Shown here piece after piece: positions 1 to 8,219 of a stretch of 48,319 nucleotides of DNA. Each line of letters starts with the position of its first letter. The first letter of the stretch is position 1. Source of the DNA: Saccharothrix sp. NRRL B-16348 (lineage in GTDB: Bacteria; Actinomycetota; Actinomycetes; Mycobacteriales; Pseudonocardiaceae). The notes below the pieces were generated by a model. It saw only the letters and a list, made by a program, of their open reading frames with translations, was not told where the DNA came from and searched no databases. A program made the translations under genes and the position numbers. The stretch covers positions 1-48,319 of the forward strand of contig NZ_LGED01000230.1 in NCBI RefSeq assembly GCF_001280085.1, in the 5' to 3' direction.

Positions 1-99
1 GGTGTGGGTTGGTGTGGGTGGGGGTGTTGGTGGAGGTTTGCGTCTTGCGTTAAGTCGGCGCGAAGAAGTTGCGGTCCGGTCACGCAGGCTTCCCACTCC

Positions 100-152
100 T
101 TGACACGGTGCTGTGGCCCGCGACACAGTACCGCCGATTTTGAGCGGTCAAA
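100..152 (+). promoter_or_regulatory. Promoter and LacI-type operator of the sugar transporter operon
   Basis: A -35 box TTGACA lies at 100-105. A weak -10 (CACAGT, 124-129) follows after 18 bases. Just downstream, 139-152 reads TTTGAGCGGTCAAA, an inverted repeat with TTTGA/TCAAA arms and the central CG step typical of LacI-family operators. A repressor bound there would block the promoter, so autoregulation of the operon is likely. The bases before 100 are G-rich and show no gene. Confidence 0.5.
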
Positions 153-229
153 CGGGCAGTGGAGTGGTCAGGTGGGTGCGCTCCGTAACCGATGTGACAC
201 GAGCGCGAAACAGGGGGAGGGAGCAGGCC

Positions 230-1273
230 ATGGCGCGTCCCGGCGGTCCGGTGACGATCCGCCAGGTGGCGCTGCACGCCGGTGTCTCCCGCCAGACCGT
301 GTCCAACGTGCTCAACGCGCCGCACCGGGTGGACCCGGCGACGCGGCAGCGGGTCCGCGCGTCGGTCGAGGCGCTCGGTTACCGGCCCAACCGCAACGCG
401 CGCAACCTGGCCGCACGCCGGGCCGGCCTCATCGGCTACTGCGTTCCGATCACCAGCACGCCCAGCGCGTTCCTGGACCGGTTCCTGCACCTGCTCACCG
501 CGGAGGTGGAGGGGTCCGGGCGGCACGTGCTGCTGTTCACCGGAACGGGTGCGGTCGATGCCTACGCCGACCTCGTGGCACAACGAGCGGTGGATGGGTT
601 TGTGCTTGCCAACACGGTGGACCAGGATCCGCGGCACCGGTGGTTGGCGGATCACGATGTGCCGTTCGTGTCCTTCGGACGCACGGGGAACGACGACCAG
701 CCTGGACCGTGGGTGGACCTGGACGGCGCGGCCGTGTGCTACCGGCTCGTCGACCGGCTGCACGACTTGGGCCGCAGTCGCATCGCGTTCGTCGGTTGGC
801 GTGGGGCGACGGCGCAGAACGTCGAACGGTTGCGTGGCTGGAAGGCCGGTTGCAGGGCCCTCGACCTGCCCGCGGATCGGATCGTGTTCGCGGAGGCGGA
901 CACCGTCGAGGCGGGCGGTGCGGCGATGCGAGACCTGCTGGACTCCGAAGTCCTGCCGGACGCGGTGATCGCGGTGAGCGACCCGCTTGCGGTAGGTGTG
1001 CACCGTGAAGTGCGCCGCCGGGGCCTCCGGCCGGGAACGGACGTCGCGGTGACGGGTTTCGACGACTCGCCGTTGGCGTCTGTTGTGGACGGTGGGCTCA
1101 CCTCGGTGCGGCAACCCGTCGAGAGGTTCGCCCGCACCGCGGTGGACCTCCTGGACAGCACCGCCAGTGCGACCAGCGATCGGGGCGTGTTGCTGCCCGG
1201 CGAGATCATCAGCCGCGGCAGTGCCCCGATCCGCTTGACAGAGCAGGACCTGAACGAATGGGAGTCTCGGTAA
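230..1273 (+). CDS. LacI-family transcriptional regulator
   Basis: A 347-residue protein with the standard LacI layout. The N-terminal helix-turn-helix covers residues 8-29 (VTIRQVALHAGVSRQTVSNV), the hinge helix contains the ARNLAARR stretch, and a periplasmic-binding-protein-like sensor domain follows. The ATG at 230 is chosen because it follows a purine-rich GGGAGGGAGCAGG stretch and puts the HTH at the usual place. Longer upstream starts would add about 39 residues unlike the family. The gene precedes a sugar ABC transporter and its stop overlaps the next start (TAATG), so it probably represses its own operon through the palindrome at 139-152. The inducing sugar cannot be read from the sequence. 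An oligosaccharide such as a mannoside is a guess from the convergent GH92 gene. Confidence 0.9.
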   Translation: MARPGGPVTIRQVALHAGVSRQTVSNVLNAPHRVDPATRQRVRASVEALGYRPNRNARNLAARRAGLIGYCVPITSTPSAFLDRFLHLLTAEVEGSGRHVLLFTGTGAVDAYADLVAQRAVDGFVLANTVDQDPRHRWLADHDVPFVSFGRTGNDDQPGPWVDLDGAAVCYRLVDRLHDLGRSRIAFVGWRGATAQNVERLRGWKAGCRALDLPADRIVFAEADTVEAGGAAMRDLLDSEVLPDAVIAVSDPLAVGVHREVRRRGLRPGTDVAVTGFDDSPLASVVDGGLTSVRQPVERFARTAVDLLDSTASATSDRGVLLPGEIISRGSAPIRLTEQDLNEWESR

Positions 1274-2559
1274 TGGGCGTTCGGACAACGGCGGCGCGGG
1301 CAACCGCGGCGCTGGGTGTGGCAGTCCTCCTCGCGTCGTGCGGCAGCGGAGGGGACCAAGGCGGCGAGCAGCCCAGCGGTGCGCTCGAAGGTCGGGGCGA
1401 GGTCACGTTCGCCACCGGCAAGGACACCTCCGGCAACATGCAGAAGCTCGTCGACGAGTGGAACGCCTCGCACGCGAACGAGCAGGTCCGGATCATCGAA
1501 CTGCCCGAGTCCGCGGACGCCCAGCGCCAGCAGATGGTGCAGAACGCGCAGGTCAAGTCCGACGCGTACACGATCCTCAACCTCGACGTGGTGTGGACGG
1601 CCGAGTTCGCGGCCAACCGCTGGGTCGTCGAACTGCCCGCCGACCAGTTCGAGCTGGACAAGTTCCTCCAGCCCGCGGTGAAGACCGCGCAGTACCGCGA
1701 CAAGCTCTACGCCGCGCCGGTGTACTCCGACGGCGGCCTGCTCTACTACCGCAAGGACCTGCTCGACGCGGCGGGCCAGAAGCCGCCGAAGACGTGGGCC
1801 GAGCTCACCACCGCGTGCCAGGCGGTCAAGGCGACCCAGCCCGCGATCGGCTGCTACGCCGGTCAGTTCGAGAAGTACGAGGGCCTGACGGTCAACTTCG
1901 ACGAGGCCGTGCACTCCGCGGGCGGTGACGTGGTCGACGCCAACGGCAAGGCCGTGGTCGACTCGCCCGAGGCGAAGGCCGGTCTGGACGCCCTGGTCAC
2001 CGGGTTCCAGCAGGGCATCATCCCGCAGAAGGCCATCACCTACAAGGAAGAGGAGGGCCGCCGCGCGTTCCAGGCGGGCGAGCTCCTGTTCCACCGCCAG
2101 TGGCCCTACCAGTGGAGCCTGGCCGGCAAGGCCGACGGCTCCTCGCAGGTCGCCGGCAAGTTCGACGTCGCGCCCCTGCCCGGCCTCAACGGCCCCGGCA
2201 GCTCCACCCTCGGCGGCCACAACTTCGCCATCTCCGCGTTCGGCAAGAACAAGGCCACCGCGCTGGACTTCATCAAGTTCTTCACCAGCGAGACCGCGCA
2301 GCGCTCCAACCTGCTGGCCACCTCGCAGGCGCCGACCCTGGCGAGCCTGTACGAGGACGCCGAGCTGATCAAGCAGTTCCCGTACCTGCCGACGCTGAAG
2401 GAGTCGATCCTGTCGGCGAAGCCGCGCCCGCAGGCCGTCCGCTACGGCGACGTGACGCAGGCGATCCAGGAGGCCGCCTACGCCGCGTTGACCGGTGAGA
2501 GGACCAGCGACGTGGCGCTGAAGGAGCTGCAGACCAAGTTGCAGGAGCTCCTTAAGTGA
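1273..2559 (+). CDS. Sugar ABC transporter substrate-binding lipoprotein
   Basis: An extracellular solute-binding protein (family 1, MalE-like) of 428 residues that captures a sugar and delivers it to the two following permeases. The N-terminus is a lipoprotein signal peptide with lipobox LASC (Cys23), so the mature protein is lipid-anchored outside the membrane. ATG 1273 is preferred over ATG 1258 because its first base is the last base of the LacI stop and a GGAG sits about nine bases upstream. The body has family 1 features such as GGHNFAISAFGKNK and a DFIKFFTS segment. The next gene starts inside this stop codon (GTGA), giving a tight operon. Ligand unknown. Confidence 0.92.
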   Translation: MGVRTTAARATAALGVAVLLASCGSGGDQGGEQPSGALEGRGEVTFATGKDTSGNMQKLVDEWNASHANEQVRIIELPESADAQRQQMVQNAQVKSDAYTILNLDVVWTAEFAANRWVVELPADQFELDKFLQPAVKTAQYRDKLYAAPVYSDGGLLYYRKDLLDAAGQKPPKTWAELTTACQAVKATQPAIGCYAGQFEKYEGLTVNFDEAVHSAGGDVVDANGKAVVDSPEAKAGLDALVTGFQQGIIPQKAITYKEEEGRRAFQAGELLFHRQWPYQWSLAGKADGSSQVAGKFDVAPLPGLNGPGSSTLGGHNFAISAFGKNKATALDFIKFFTSETAQRSNLLATSQAPTLASLYEDAELIKQFPYLPTLKESILSAKPRPQAVRYGDVTQAIQEAAYAALTGERTSDVALKELQTKLQELLK

Positions 2560-3488
2560 CGGCGGTCGCCCGCCGCGCCCGGGGTGCGACCTCGGGCGCG
2601 GGGCGACTCGCCGCGGCGCTGCTGTCACCGACGTTCGTCGTGCTCGGCCTGGTGGTCGGGTACCCGCTGGTGGCGGCGCTGCGCGAGTCGGTGTTCCGGG
2701 AGGGGACCGACCTCGACGAGAGCGGGTTCGTCGTCGAGGGCGCGCGGTTCGTCGGTGTCGACAACTACACCGCGATCTTCGTCGGCGAGTCCGCCGCCCG
2801 GTTCTGGAACGCGTTCGGCAACACCACGGTGTTCACCGTCATCACGGTCACGCTGGAGGTGCTGCTCGGTGTCGGCATGGCGCTGGTGATGCACCACGCG
2901 ATCCGCTGGCGCGGCATCGTGCGGGCCAGCATCCTGGTGCCGTGGGCCGTGCCCACCGCGGTCTCCGCGCTGCTGTGGCGCTGGATCTTCCAGGCCGACG
3001 GCGTGGCGAACGCGATGATCGGACAGCAGATCCTGTGGACCACCGAGGGCTGGCAGGCGAAGTTCGCGGTCATCCTCGCGGACGTGTGGAAGACCGCGCC
3101 GTTCGTCGGCCTGCTGGTGCTCGCCGGGCTGCAGATCATCCCGAACGACGTCTACGAGGCGGCCCGGGTCGACGGCGCGTCGCCGTGGCGGCAGTTCTGG
3201 CAAATCACGCTCCCGCTGGTGAAGCCCGCGCTCCTGGTGGCCGTGCTGTTCCGGGTGCTGGACGCGCTGCGCATGTTCGACCTGCCGTTCGTGCTCATCG
3301 GCAGCCGCAAGGAGTCGGTGGAGACGTTGTCGATGGTGGCCTTCGACGAGGCGTCGAGTCTGCGGTTCGGACCCGCCGCCGCGTACGCGACGATATTGTT
3401 CGTCTACGTGGCTGTCACCGCGTTGGTGTTCGTGCGGTTGCTCGGCGCGGACGTCATCGGCGCCGCTAGGGAAAGGGCGCGCAAATGA
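2556..3488 (+). CDS. Sugar ABC transporter permease (MalF-like)
   Basis: An integral membrane protein of 310 residues with several hydrophobic segments. It carries the binding-protein-dependent permease (EAA) motif, here EAARVDGASPWRQFWQITLP, which contacts the cytoplasmic ATPase. GTG 2556 overlaps the preceding stop by four bases, and the end overlaps the next permease start (ATGA). It is the first of two heterodimeric permeases in the CUT1 arrangement. No ATPase gene is nearby. In actinomycetes a shared MsiK-type ATPase encoded elsewhere usually powers such transporters, which I infer here. Confidence 0.93.
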   Translation: MTAVARRARGATSGAGRLAAALLSPTFVVLGLVVGYPLVAALRESVFREGTDLDESGFVVEGARFVGVDNYTAIFVGESAARFWNAFGNTTVFTVITVTLEVLLGVGMALVMHHAIRWRGIVRASILVPWAVPTAVSALLWRWIFQADGVANAMIGQQILWTTEGWQAKFAVILADVWKTAPFVGLLVLAGLQIIPNDVYEAARVDGASPWRQFWQITLPLVKPALLVAVLFRVLDALRMFDLPFVLIGSRKESVETLSMVAFDEASSLRFGPAAAYATILFVYVAVTALVFVRLLGADVIGAARERARK

Positions 3489-4333
3489 CCGCCGCCGCGC
3501 AGGGCTCGGGCACGCTGTGGAAGCGGGTGCTGACGTTCGGCGGGCTCGGGCTGATCCTGGTCTACTGCCTGGCGCCGTTCTACTGGATGGCGGTGTCGGC
3601 GTTCCGCCGCCCGTCCGACCAGTTCGAGCTGACGGCGCTGCCCGCGCCGTTCTCGCTCGACAACCTGACCGCGGTGTTCTCGCCCGCCGTCGGGTTCGGC
3701 CGGTCGCTGCTCAACAGCCTGATCGTCGCGGGCGTCACCACGATCCTCACGCTGGTCATCGGCGTGTCGGCGGCGTACGCGCTGGCCCGGCTGCACTTCC
3801 GGTTCAAGAACGCGGTCGCGGCGCTGATCATCGCCACCTCGATGTTCCCCGGCATCTCCCTGCTGGTGCCGCTGCTGTCGCTGTTCACCGACATCGGCTG
3901 GATCAACACCTACCAGTCGATGATCGTGCCGAGCCTGTCGTTCGCGCTGCCGCTGGCGGTGTGGAACCTGACCGCGTTCTTCCGGCAGATGCCGGAGGAG
4001 CTGGAGCAGGCGGCGATGATCGACGGCTGCACGCGCGGCCAGGCGTTCCGCAAGGTGATCCTGCCGCTGGCCGCGCCCGGCATCTTCACCACCGCGATCA
4101 TCACGTTCATCGCGGCGTGGAACGAGTTCATCATCGCTTTGTCGATGGTCAACGACAGCACGATGCAAACTGCTACCGTCGCGATCTCCCGGTTCACCGG
4201 GGCGTACGGTTTCGACCAGCCGTTCGGCACGCAGATGGCCGCCGGCGTGATCGTGACCGTGCCGCTGGTCGTGGTGGTGCTGATGTTCCAGCGGAGGATC
4301 ATCGCAGGCTTGACCGCAGGCGGCGTCAAGTAG
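3485..4333 (+). CDS. Sugar ABC transporter permease (MalG-like)
   Basis: The second CUT1 permease, 282 residues. It has an N-terminal membrane segment, several further hydrophobic helices and an EAA loop (EQAAMIDGCTRGQAFRKVIL) around residues 177-196. The C-terminus (QRRIIAGLTAGGVK) is the classic MalG ending that inserts toward the ATPase. It starts within the previous stop (ATGA) and ends the operon. A strong hairpin follows at 4352-4391. Confidence 0.94.
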   Translation: MTAAAQGSGTLWKRVLTFGGLGLILVYCLAPFYWMAVSAFRRPSDQFELTALPAPFSLDNLTAVFSPAVGFGRSLLNSLIVAGVTTILTLVIGVSAAYALARLHFRFKNAVAALIIATSMFPGISLLVPLLSLFTDIGWINTYQSMIVPSLSFALPLAVWNLTAFFRQMPEELEQAAMIDGCTRGQAFRKVILPLAAPGIFTTAIITFIAAWNEFIIALSMVNDSTMQTATVAISRFTGAYGFDQPFGTQMAAGVIVTVPLVVVVLMFQRRIIAGLTAGGVK

Positions 4334-4351
4334 TCGCCTCGCGGTGTCAAC

Positions 4352-4391
4352 GGCCGGTCGCCACGTGTTGGGAGAGCCGTGGCGACCGGCC
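4352..4391. terminator. Bidirectional terminator hairpin
   Basis: A perfect 14-bp inverted repeat (GGCCGGTCGCCACG at 4352-4365 and its complement at 4378-4391) with a 12-base loop lies between two convergent genes. It is followed by an A/T-rich AATTTAA on the plus side. It probably terminates both the permease operon and the GH92 gene. Confidence 0.8.
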
Positions 4392-4400
4392 AATTTAACG

Positions 4401-7088
4401 TCAGGGCAGGCGCCACTGCTGCGCGCCGGTCCCGTTGCAGTCGTGGATCTGCAGCTGCACGCCGTTCACGGCGTTGCTGTTCGGCACGTCCAGGCACTTG
4501 CCGGACGGCGAGTTCACCAACGTCGAGCCTTGGGGCCACCACTGCTGGGCGCCGGTGCCGTTGCACGTCCACAGCTGCACCTTGGTCCCGTCGACCCGGC
4601 CGCTGCCGCTGACGTCCAGGCACCGCCCGAGCGCCCGCAGCGTGCCGTCGGACGCCAGGGTCCACTGCTGCGCGGCCGAGGAGTTGCAGTCCCACAGCCG
4701 CACGGGCGCGCCGTCGGTCGGGCCCGCCGGTTCGCCGTCCACGCACTTGCTCGCCAACCCGACCACCGCGCCGGACCGCGCCGGGTCGGGTCCCACGTCG
4801 AACGACGGCGGCGCGTCGGCCGCGGCGCCGCCCCAGGTCGAGGCCGTGGCGCCCAGGGTGAAGTCCAGCGTGCCGCCCGACGCGACGAACGACGCGGGCA
4901 CCCACGGCTTGCCGGACGCCACGCCGTTGACGCGCAACGACTGGACGTACTTCACGCTGTCAGAGGCGTTCGGGGCCGTGATGGTGATCGTGGCGCCGTT
5001 GCCGCGCTTGATCGTCGTGGTGGGGAACTGCGGGCTCGCCAGCACCAGCTCGGCCCGCCCGGGCGCCTGCGGGTACAGGCCCAGCGCCGCCCACACCGCC
5101 CAGGACGACATCTCGCCCAGGTCGTCGTTGCCGACGATGCCCTCGGGCGTGGGCGGGAAGAGCGACGTCAACGCCCGCCGCACCACGTCCTGCGTCTTGT
5201 GCGGCGCACCCGCGTACGCGTACGCCCAGGGCGTGTTGAGCGTCGGCTCGTTCCCCAGGTAGGCGTACGGCTTCTTCGGCCCGGCGTTCAGCTCGGTGAA
5301 GAACGTGTCGAGCCGGGACGTGACCGCGGCGTTGCCGCCCATCGCGTCGAACAGCCCGCGGTGGTTGTACGGCACCATCCACGTGTACTGCGCGGCGTTG
5401 CCCTCGACGTACTCGTTCTCCTGCGTCGGGCTGAACCCCGGCCACGTCAGGTCGGTGTTGCGCGGCTGCAGGTACTTGCTGCCCGAGTGGAACAGGCTGC
5501 GCCAGTTCTGGGCGCGGCGCAGGAAGTTCGACGCGGTGGCGGTGTCGTTGAGCCTGGCGGCGAACTGGGAGATGGCGAAGTCGGCGCTGGTGTACTCCAG
5601 CGTGGTCGCGGCCGAGCCCCACACGTCGCCCAGGCCGGTCGGCACGTACCCGTAGTCGTTGAACTGCAACCAGCCCGGGCGCTGGCGGATGTCGTTGACG
5701 CCCGCCACCATGCGGCGCAACGCGTCCGCCGTGTCGAAGTCCGTGCCGCCGAACGCGTGCGCGGTCGACACGATGATGGCCATCGGGTCGCCGTTCATCA
5801 CGCCCGTGCCGCCGTTGGCGACCGTCCAGCGGTCGAAGTACCCGCCTTGGGCTGCCTGGTTCACCGCCGACTGCGCGATGTCCGCCGCTTCCCGCGGTCC
5901 CAGCAGCGCGACCAGCGCGATCTGGGACCGGTAGACGTCCCAGCCGGAGAAGTTCGCGTACTGGGTTCTCGTGGTCGTGCGCGTCTGCCGGTCGAAGCCC
6001 GCGTACTGCCCGTTGACGTCGCTGAACACGTTGGGGTGCAGCAGGGAGTGGTACAGCGAGGTGTAGAGCGTGCGCAGCTGGGTCGCCGTGCCGCCGGTGA
6101 CGTCGATCCGGCCGAGCCACCCGTTCCACGCCGTCCGGGCGGCCGTCCGGACCTCGTCGAACGACCGGGTGCCCGTCTCGGCGGCCAGGTTCGCCCTGGC
6201 GTTGTCGACGCTCACGAACGAGATGCCGACCCGTGCGGTGACCGTCGTGGCGTTGAACGACACGAACGCCGACGCGGCGAACGGTCGCACGTCCTGGGCG
6301 GTGGTCGACGGCGCGGGCACGTGCTGCGTCCCGGCGGTCTTGGGCGAGGCCGGCACGTGGCCGGGGCTGCTGCCCTCGACCGCGCGGCCGTCCGGCGTCA
6401 CCTGGCCGTTCGCGATCGTGGCGGTGGAGGCGAACGGCTGGTCGAACGTGATGTGGAAGTGCAGCCGGTACCGGTTGCCCGTGCCGCAGAACCCGCCGCT
6501 GTCGGTGTGGCCGGACAGGCTGTCGGTCCCGATGGTGATCGAACCGCTGGCCGCGTTGAACGCGCGGGCGGCGTCGACGGTGAGCGAGGCCCGCTGCCCG
6601 GCCGGGTAGGTGAAGCGGGCGACGCCCGACCGCGGGTTGGCGGTCAGCTCGGTGCGGATGCCGTTGTCGAAGCGGACGGAGTAGTAGCCGGGTGACGCTT
6701 GCTCGTTGGCGTGGGAGAACGTCGAGTAGGCCGCGGGGGTCGTGCCGAGGGACGGCATGATCGGCACGTTGCCGAAGTCGCTGCACCCCGGCCCCGACAG
6801 GTGGGTCAGGCTGAAGCCGCGGATGCGGTTGTCGTCGTAGTGGTAGCCGCCGTGCTGGTGGGTCACCGTGTCGGGGCTCCACTGGAGCATGCCGAACGGC
6901 GCGACGGCGCCGGGGAACGTGTTGCCCGCGCCGCCACCGTGCCCGAAGTCGGGGCCGCCGGGCTTGGTGCCGACGAACGGGTTGACGTGCTGCGCGGGAT
7001 CGGTGATGGCATGCGCCGTGCCGGTGTGGACGGGGACGGCGAGCGCGGCGAGGGTGAGTGCGGCGACAGCCGCGGAGCGGAGACGCAT
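4401..7088 (-). CDS. Secreted GH92 alpha-mannosidase with C-terminal ricin-type lectin domain
   Basis: An 895-residue exported glycosidase. Residues 1-26 form a Sec signal peptide ending THTAHA-like (GTAHA). The GH92 region starts with VNPFVGT and includes GGGAGNTFPGA and the signature NDDLGEMSSWAVWAALGLYP, with the candidate catalytic Glu near residue 659. GH92 enzymes are calcium-dependent inverting exo-alpha-mannosidases. From about residue 771 there is a ricin B-like (CBM13) domain with three QQW repeats, which would hold the enzyme on polysaccharide. ATG 7088 is chosen over an earlier in-frame start because of the CCGGAGG ribosome site and the signal peptide. A 24-bp perfect palindrome upstream suggests LacI-family control. 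The convergent transporter operon may import the released sugars, which is inference. Confidence 0.93.
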   Translation of the reverse strand: MRLRSAAVAALTLAALAVPVHTGTAHAITDPAQHVNPFVGTKPGGPDFGHGGGAGNTFPGAVAPFGMLQWSPDTVTHQHGGYHYDDNRIRGFSLTHLSGPGCSDFGNVPIMPSLGTTPAAYSTFSHANEQASPGYYSVRFDNGIRTELTANPRSGVARFTYPAGQRASLTVDAARAFNAASGSITIGTDSLSGHTDSGGFCGTGNRYRLHFHITFDQPFASTATIANGQVTPDGRAVEGSSPGHVPASPKTAGTQHVPAPSTTAQDVRPFAASAFVSFNATTVTARVGISFVSVDNARANLAAETGTRSFDEVRTAARTAWNGWLGRIDVTGGTATQLRTLYTSLYHSLLHPNVFSDVNGQYAGFDRQTRTTTRTQYANFSGWDVYRSQIALVALLGPREAADIAQSAVNQAAQGGYFDRWTVANGGTGVMNGDPMAIIVSTAHAFGGTDFDTADALRRMVAGVNDIRQRPGWLQFNDYGYVPTGLGDVWGSAATTLEYTSADFAISQFAARLNDTATASNFLRRAQNWRSLFHSGSKYLQPRNTDLTWPGFSPTQENEYVEGNAAQYTWMVPYNHRGLFDAMGGNAAVTSRLDTFFTELNAGPKKPYAYLGNEPTLNTPWAYAYAGAPHKTQDVVRRALTSLFPPTPEGIVGNDDLGEMSSWAVWAALGLYPQAPGRAELVLASPQFPTTTIKRGNGATITITAPNASDSVKYVQSLRVNGVASGKPWVPASFVASGGTLDFTLGATASTWGGAAADAPPSFDVGPDPARSGAVVGLASKCVDGEPAGPTDGAPVRLWDCNSSAAQQWTLASDGTLRALGRCLDVSGSGRVDGTKVQLWTCNGTGAQQWWPQGSTLVNSPSGKCLDVPNSNAVNGVQLQIHDCNGTGAQQWRLP

Positions 7089-7110
7089 CTGAACCTCCGG
7101 CAGGGGTAGG

Positions 7111-7134
7111 AGGCCTGACAACGTTGTCAGGCCT
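7111..7134. promoter_or_regulatory. 24-bp perfect palindrome, LacI-type operator of the GH92 gene
   Basis: AGGCCTGACAAC is followed directly by its exact reverse complement, giving a 24-bp perfect palindrome centred on AAC/GTT. It lies 23-46 bases upstream of the GH92 start, between promoter and ribosome site. The inner ACAACGTTGT is identical to the core of the site at 21395-21404 before the GH2 gene. The surrounding 7089-7262 is otherwise non-coding, with an A/T-rich stretch near 7231-7260. Confidence 0.75.
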
Positions 7135-7262
7135 CGATTCTCCCATCAAAGGTCCAGACCAGGAACCCGCTGCGCGGGGGAACGCCGCTGGGCCGGTGGT
7201 GTCCACCGGACAGGCTCGGTGAATGCGAAAGCCTTTATAGTTTCAGTGTAGACAAAAACCAA

Positions 7263-8219
7263 TCAGTCGGGCGGTGCCGGTGAGTTGGCTTCGGGAACGA
7301 GGACGGCAGGGGCGCCGGAGCCGTCCGCCGGCACCGCCCACACGTCGTTGACGCCGTCGTCGCGCTGGATGCCGTAGGCGATGGTGCGCTGGTCGAGCCA
7401 GGTCGGCTGGTCGTCCACGCTGCGCGTCTCCGCGAGCGGGGTGACCGCGAAGGTGCCCAGGTCCAGGGTGGACAGCCGCCAGCCCTGCTGGGGGTCGCCG
7501 TTCACCGCCGCCTTGTACGCGATGTGCCTGCCGTCGGGGGACAAGGACGGGCACTCCACGTTGTCCGCGATCGACCGGAGCGTGCGCGCGGCGAAGTCGC
7601 CTTCCACCAGGTAGCGGTGACCGCCGGTGGACATGGTCGCGTAGAAGCGGTTGTCGTCGGCGGTGAACGTGACGCCCCAGAAGTTGCGGTCGACGGCGGT
7701 GGCGGCCGTGCCGTCCACCGTGGAGGTGAACTCCTCCAGCGAGGTGACCAGCGCCCCGGTCTTCGTGTCCAGGATCCCGGTGGTCGTGGAGAAGCCGTTC
7801 GCCGCGTACGAGTGCCCGTCGACGAACAACGTCCACGCCACCATCCGGCCGCTCGGGGACACGCGCGTGCGGTTGGGGAACCCGGTCAGCGGCACGGTCC
7901 GCACCTCGTTCAACCCCGCGTCCAGCACCGCCAGCTCACCCGCCTTGAACGCGCCGACCGGCCGCAGGCACGACGTCGTCCCGCCCGCGCGGTAGACGCG
8001 GTCGCACCGCTGCTCGGTCACCTCACGCGGCCCGCTCGGATCGGACCGCGACACCGTGGCCAGCCTGCCGTTGCTCACCACCACCAGCCGAGGCCCGCTG
8101 ACGGCGGTCGACGCCACCTCGTCGGGCGCGGAGCCGGACAGCGCGGCGTACCCGACCGCGACGGCGGCCAGCAGCACGGCGGCCAGCGCGGTGACGAGCA
8201 GGCGGACCCGAGTGGTCAT
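7263..8219 (-). CDS. Membrane-anchored TolB-like beta-propeller protein
   Basis: A 318-residue protein with one N-terminal hydrophobic segment (LLVTALAAVLLAAVAVGYAA) that acts as an uncleaved anchor or signal. An extracytoplasmic domain follows with repeated propeller elements such as SPSGRMVAW and SPDGRHIAYKA, typical of TolB/WD40-like sheets. The start at 8219 overlaps the stop of the upstream MFS gene (ATGA); the frame stays open far upstream but only as a shadow of that gene. Two cysteines (RCDRVYRAGGTTSC) may form a disulfide. Function unknown. Coupling to the transporter suggests a shared role. Confidence 0.75.
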   Translation of the reverse strand: MTTRVRLLVTALAAVLLAAVAVGYAALSGSAPDEVASTAVSGPRLVVVSNGRLATVSRSDPSGPREVTEQRCDRVYRAGGTTSCLRPVGAFKAGELAVLDAGLNEVRTVPLTGFPNRTRVSPSGRMVAWTLFVDGHSYAANGFSTTTGILDTKTGALVTSLEEFTSTVDGTAATAVDRNFWGVTFTADDNRFYATMSTGGHRYLVEGDFAARTLRSIADNVECPSLSPDGRHIAYKAAVNGDPQQGWRLSTLDLGTFAVTPLAETRSVDDQPTWLDQRTIAYGIQRDDGVNDVWAVPADGSGAPAVLVPEANSPAPPD

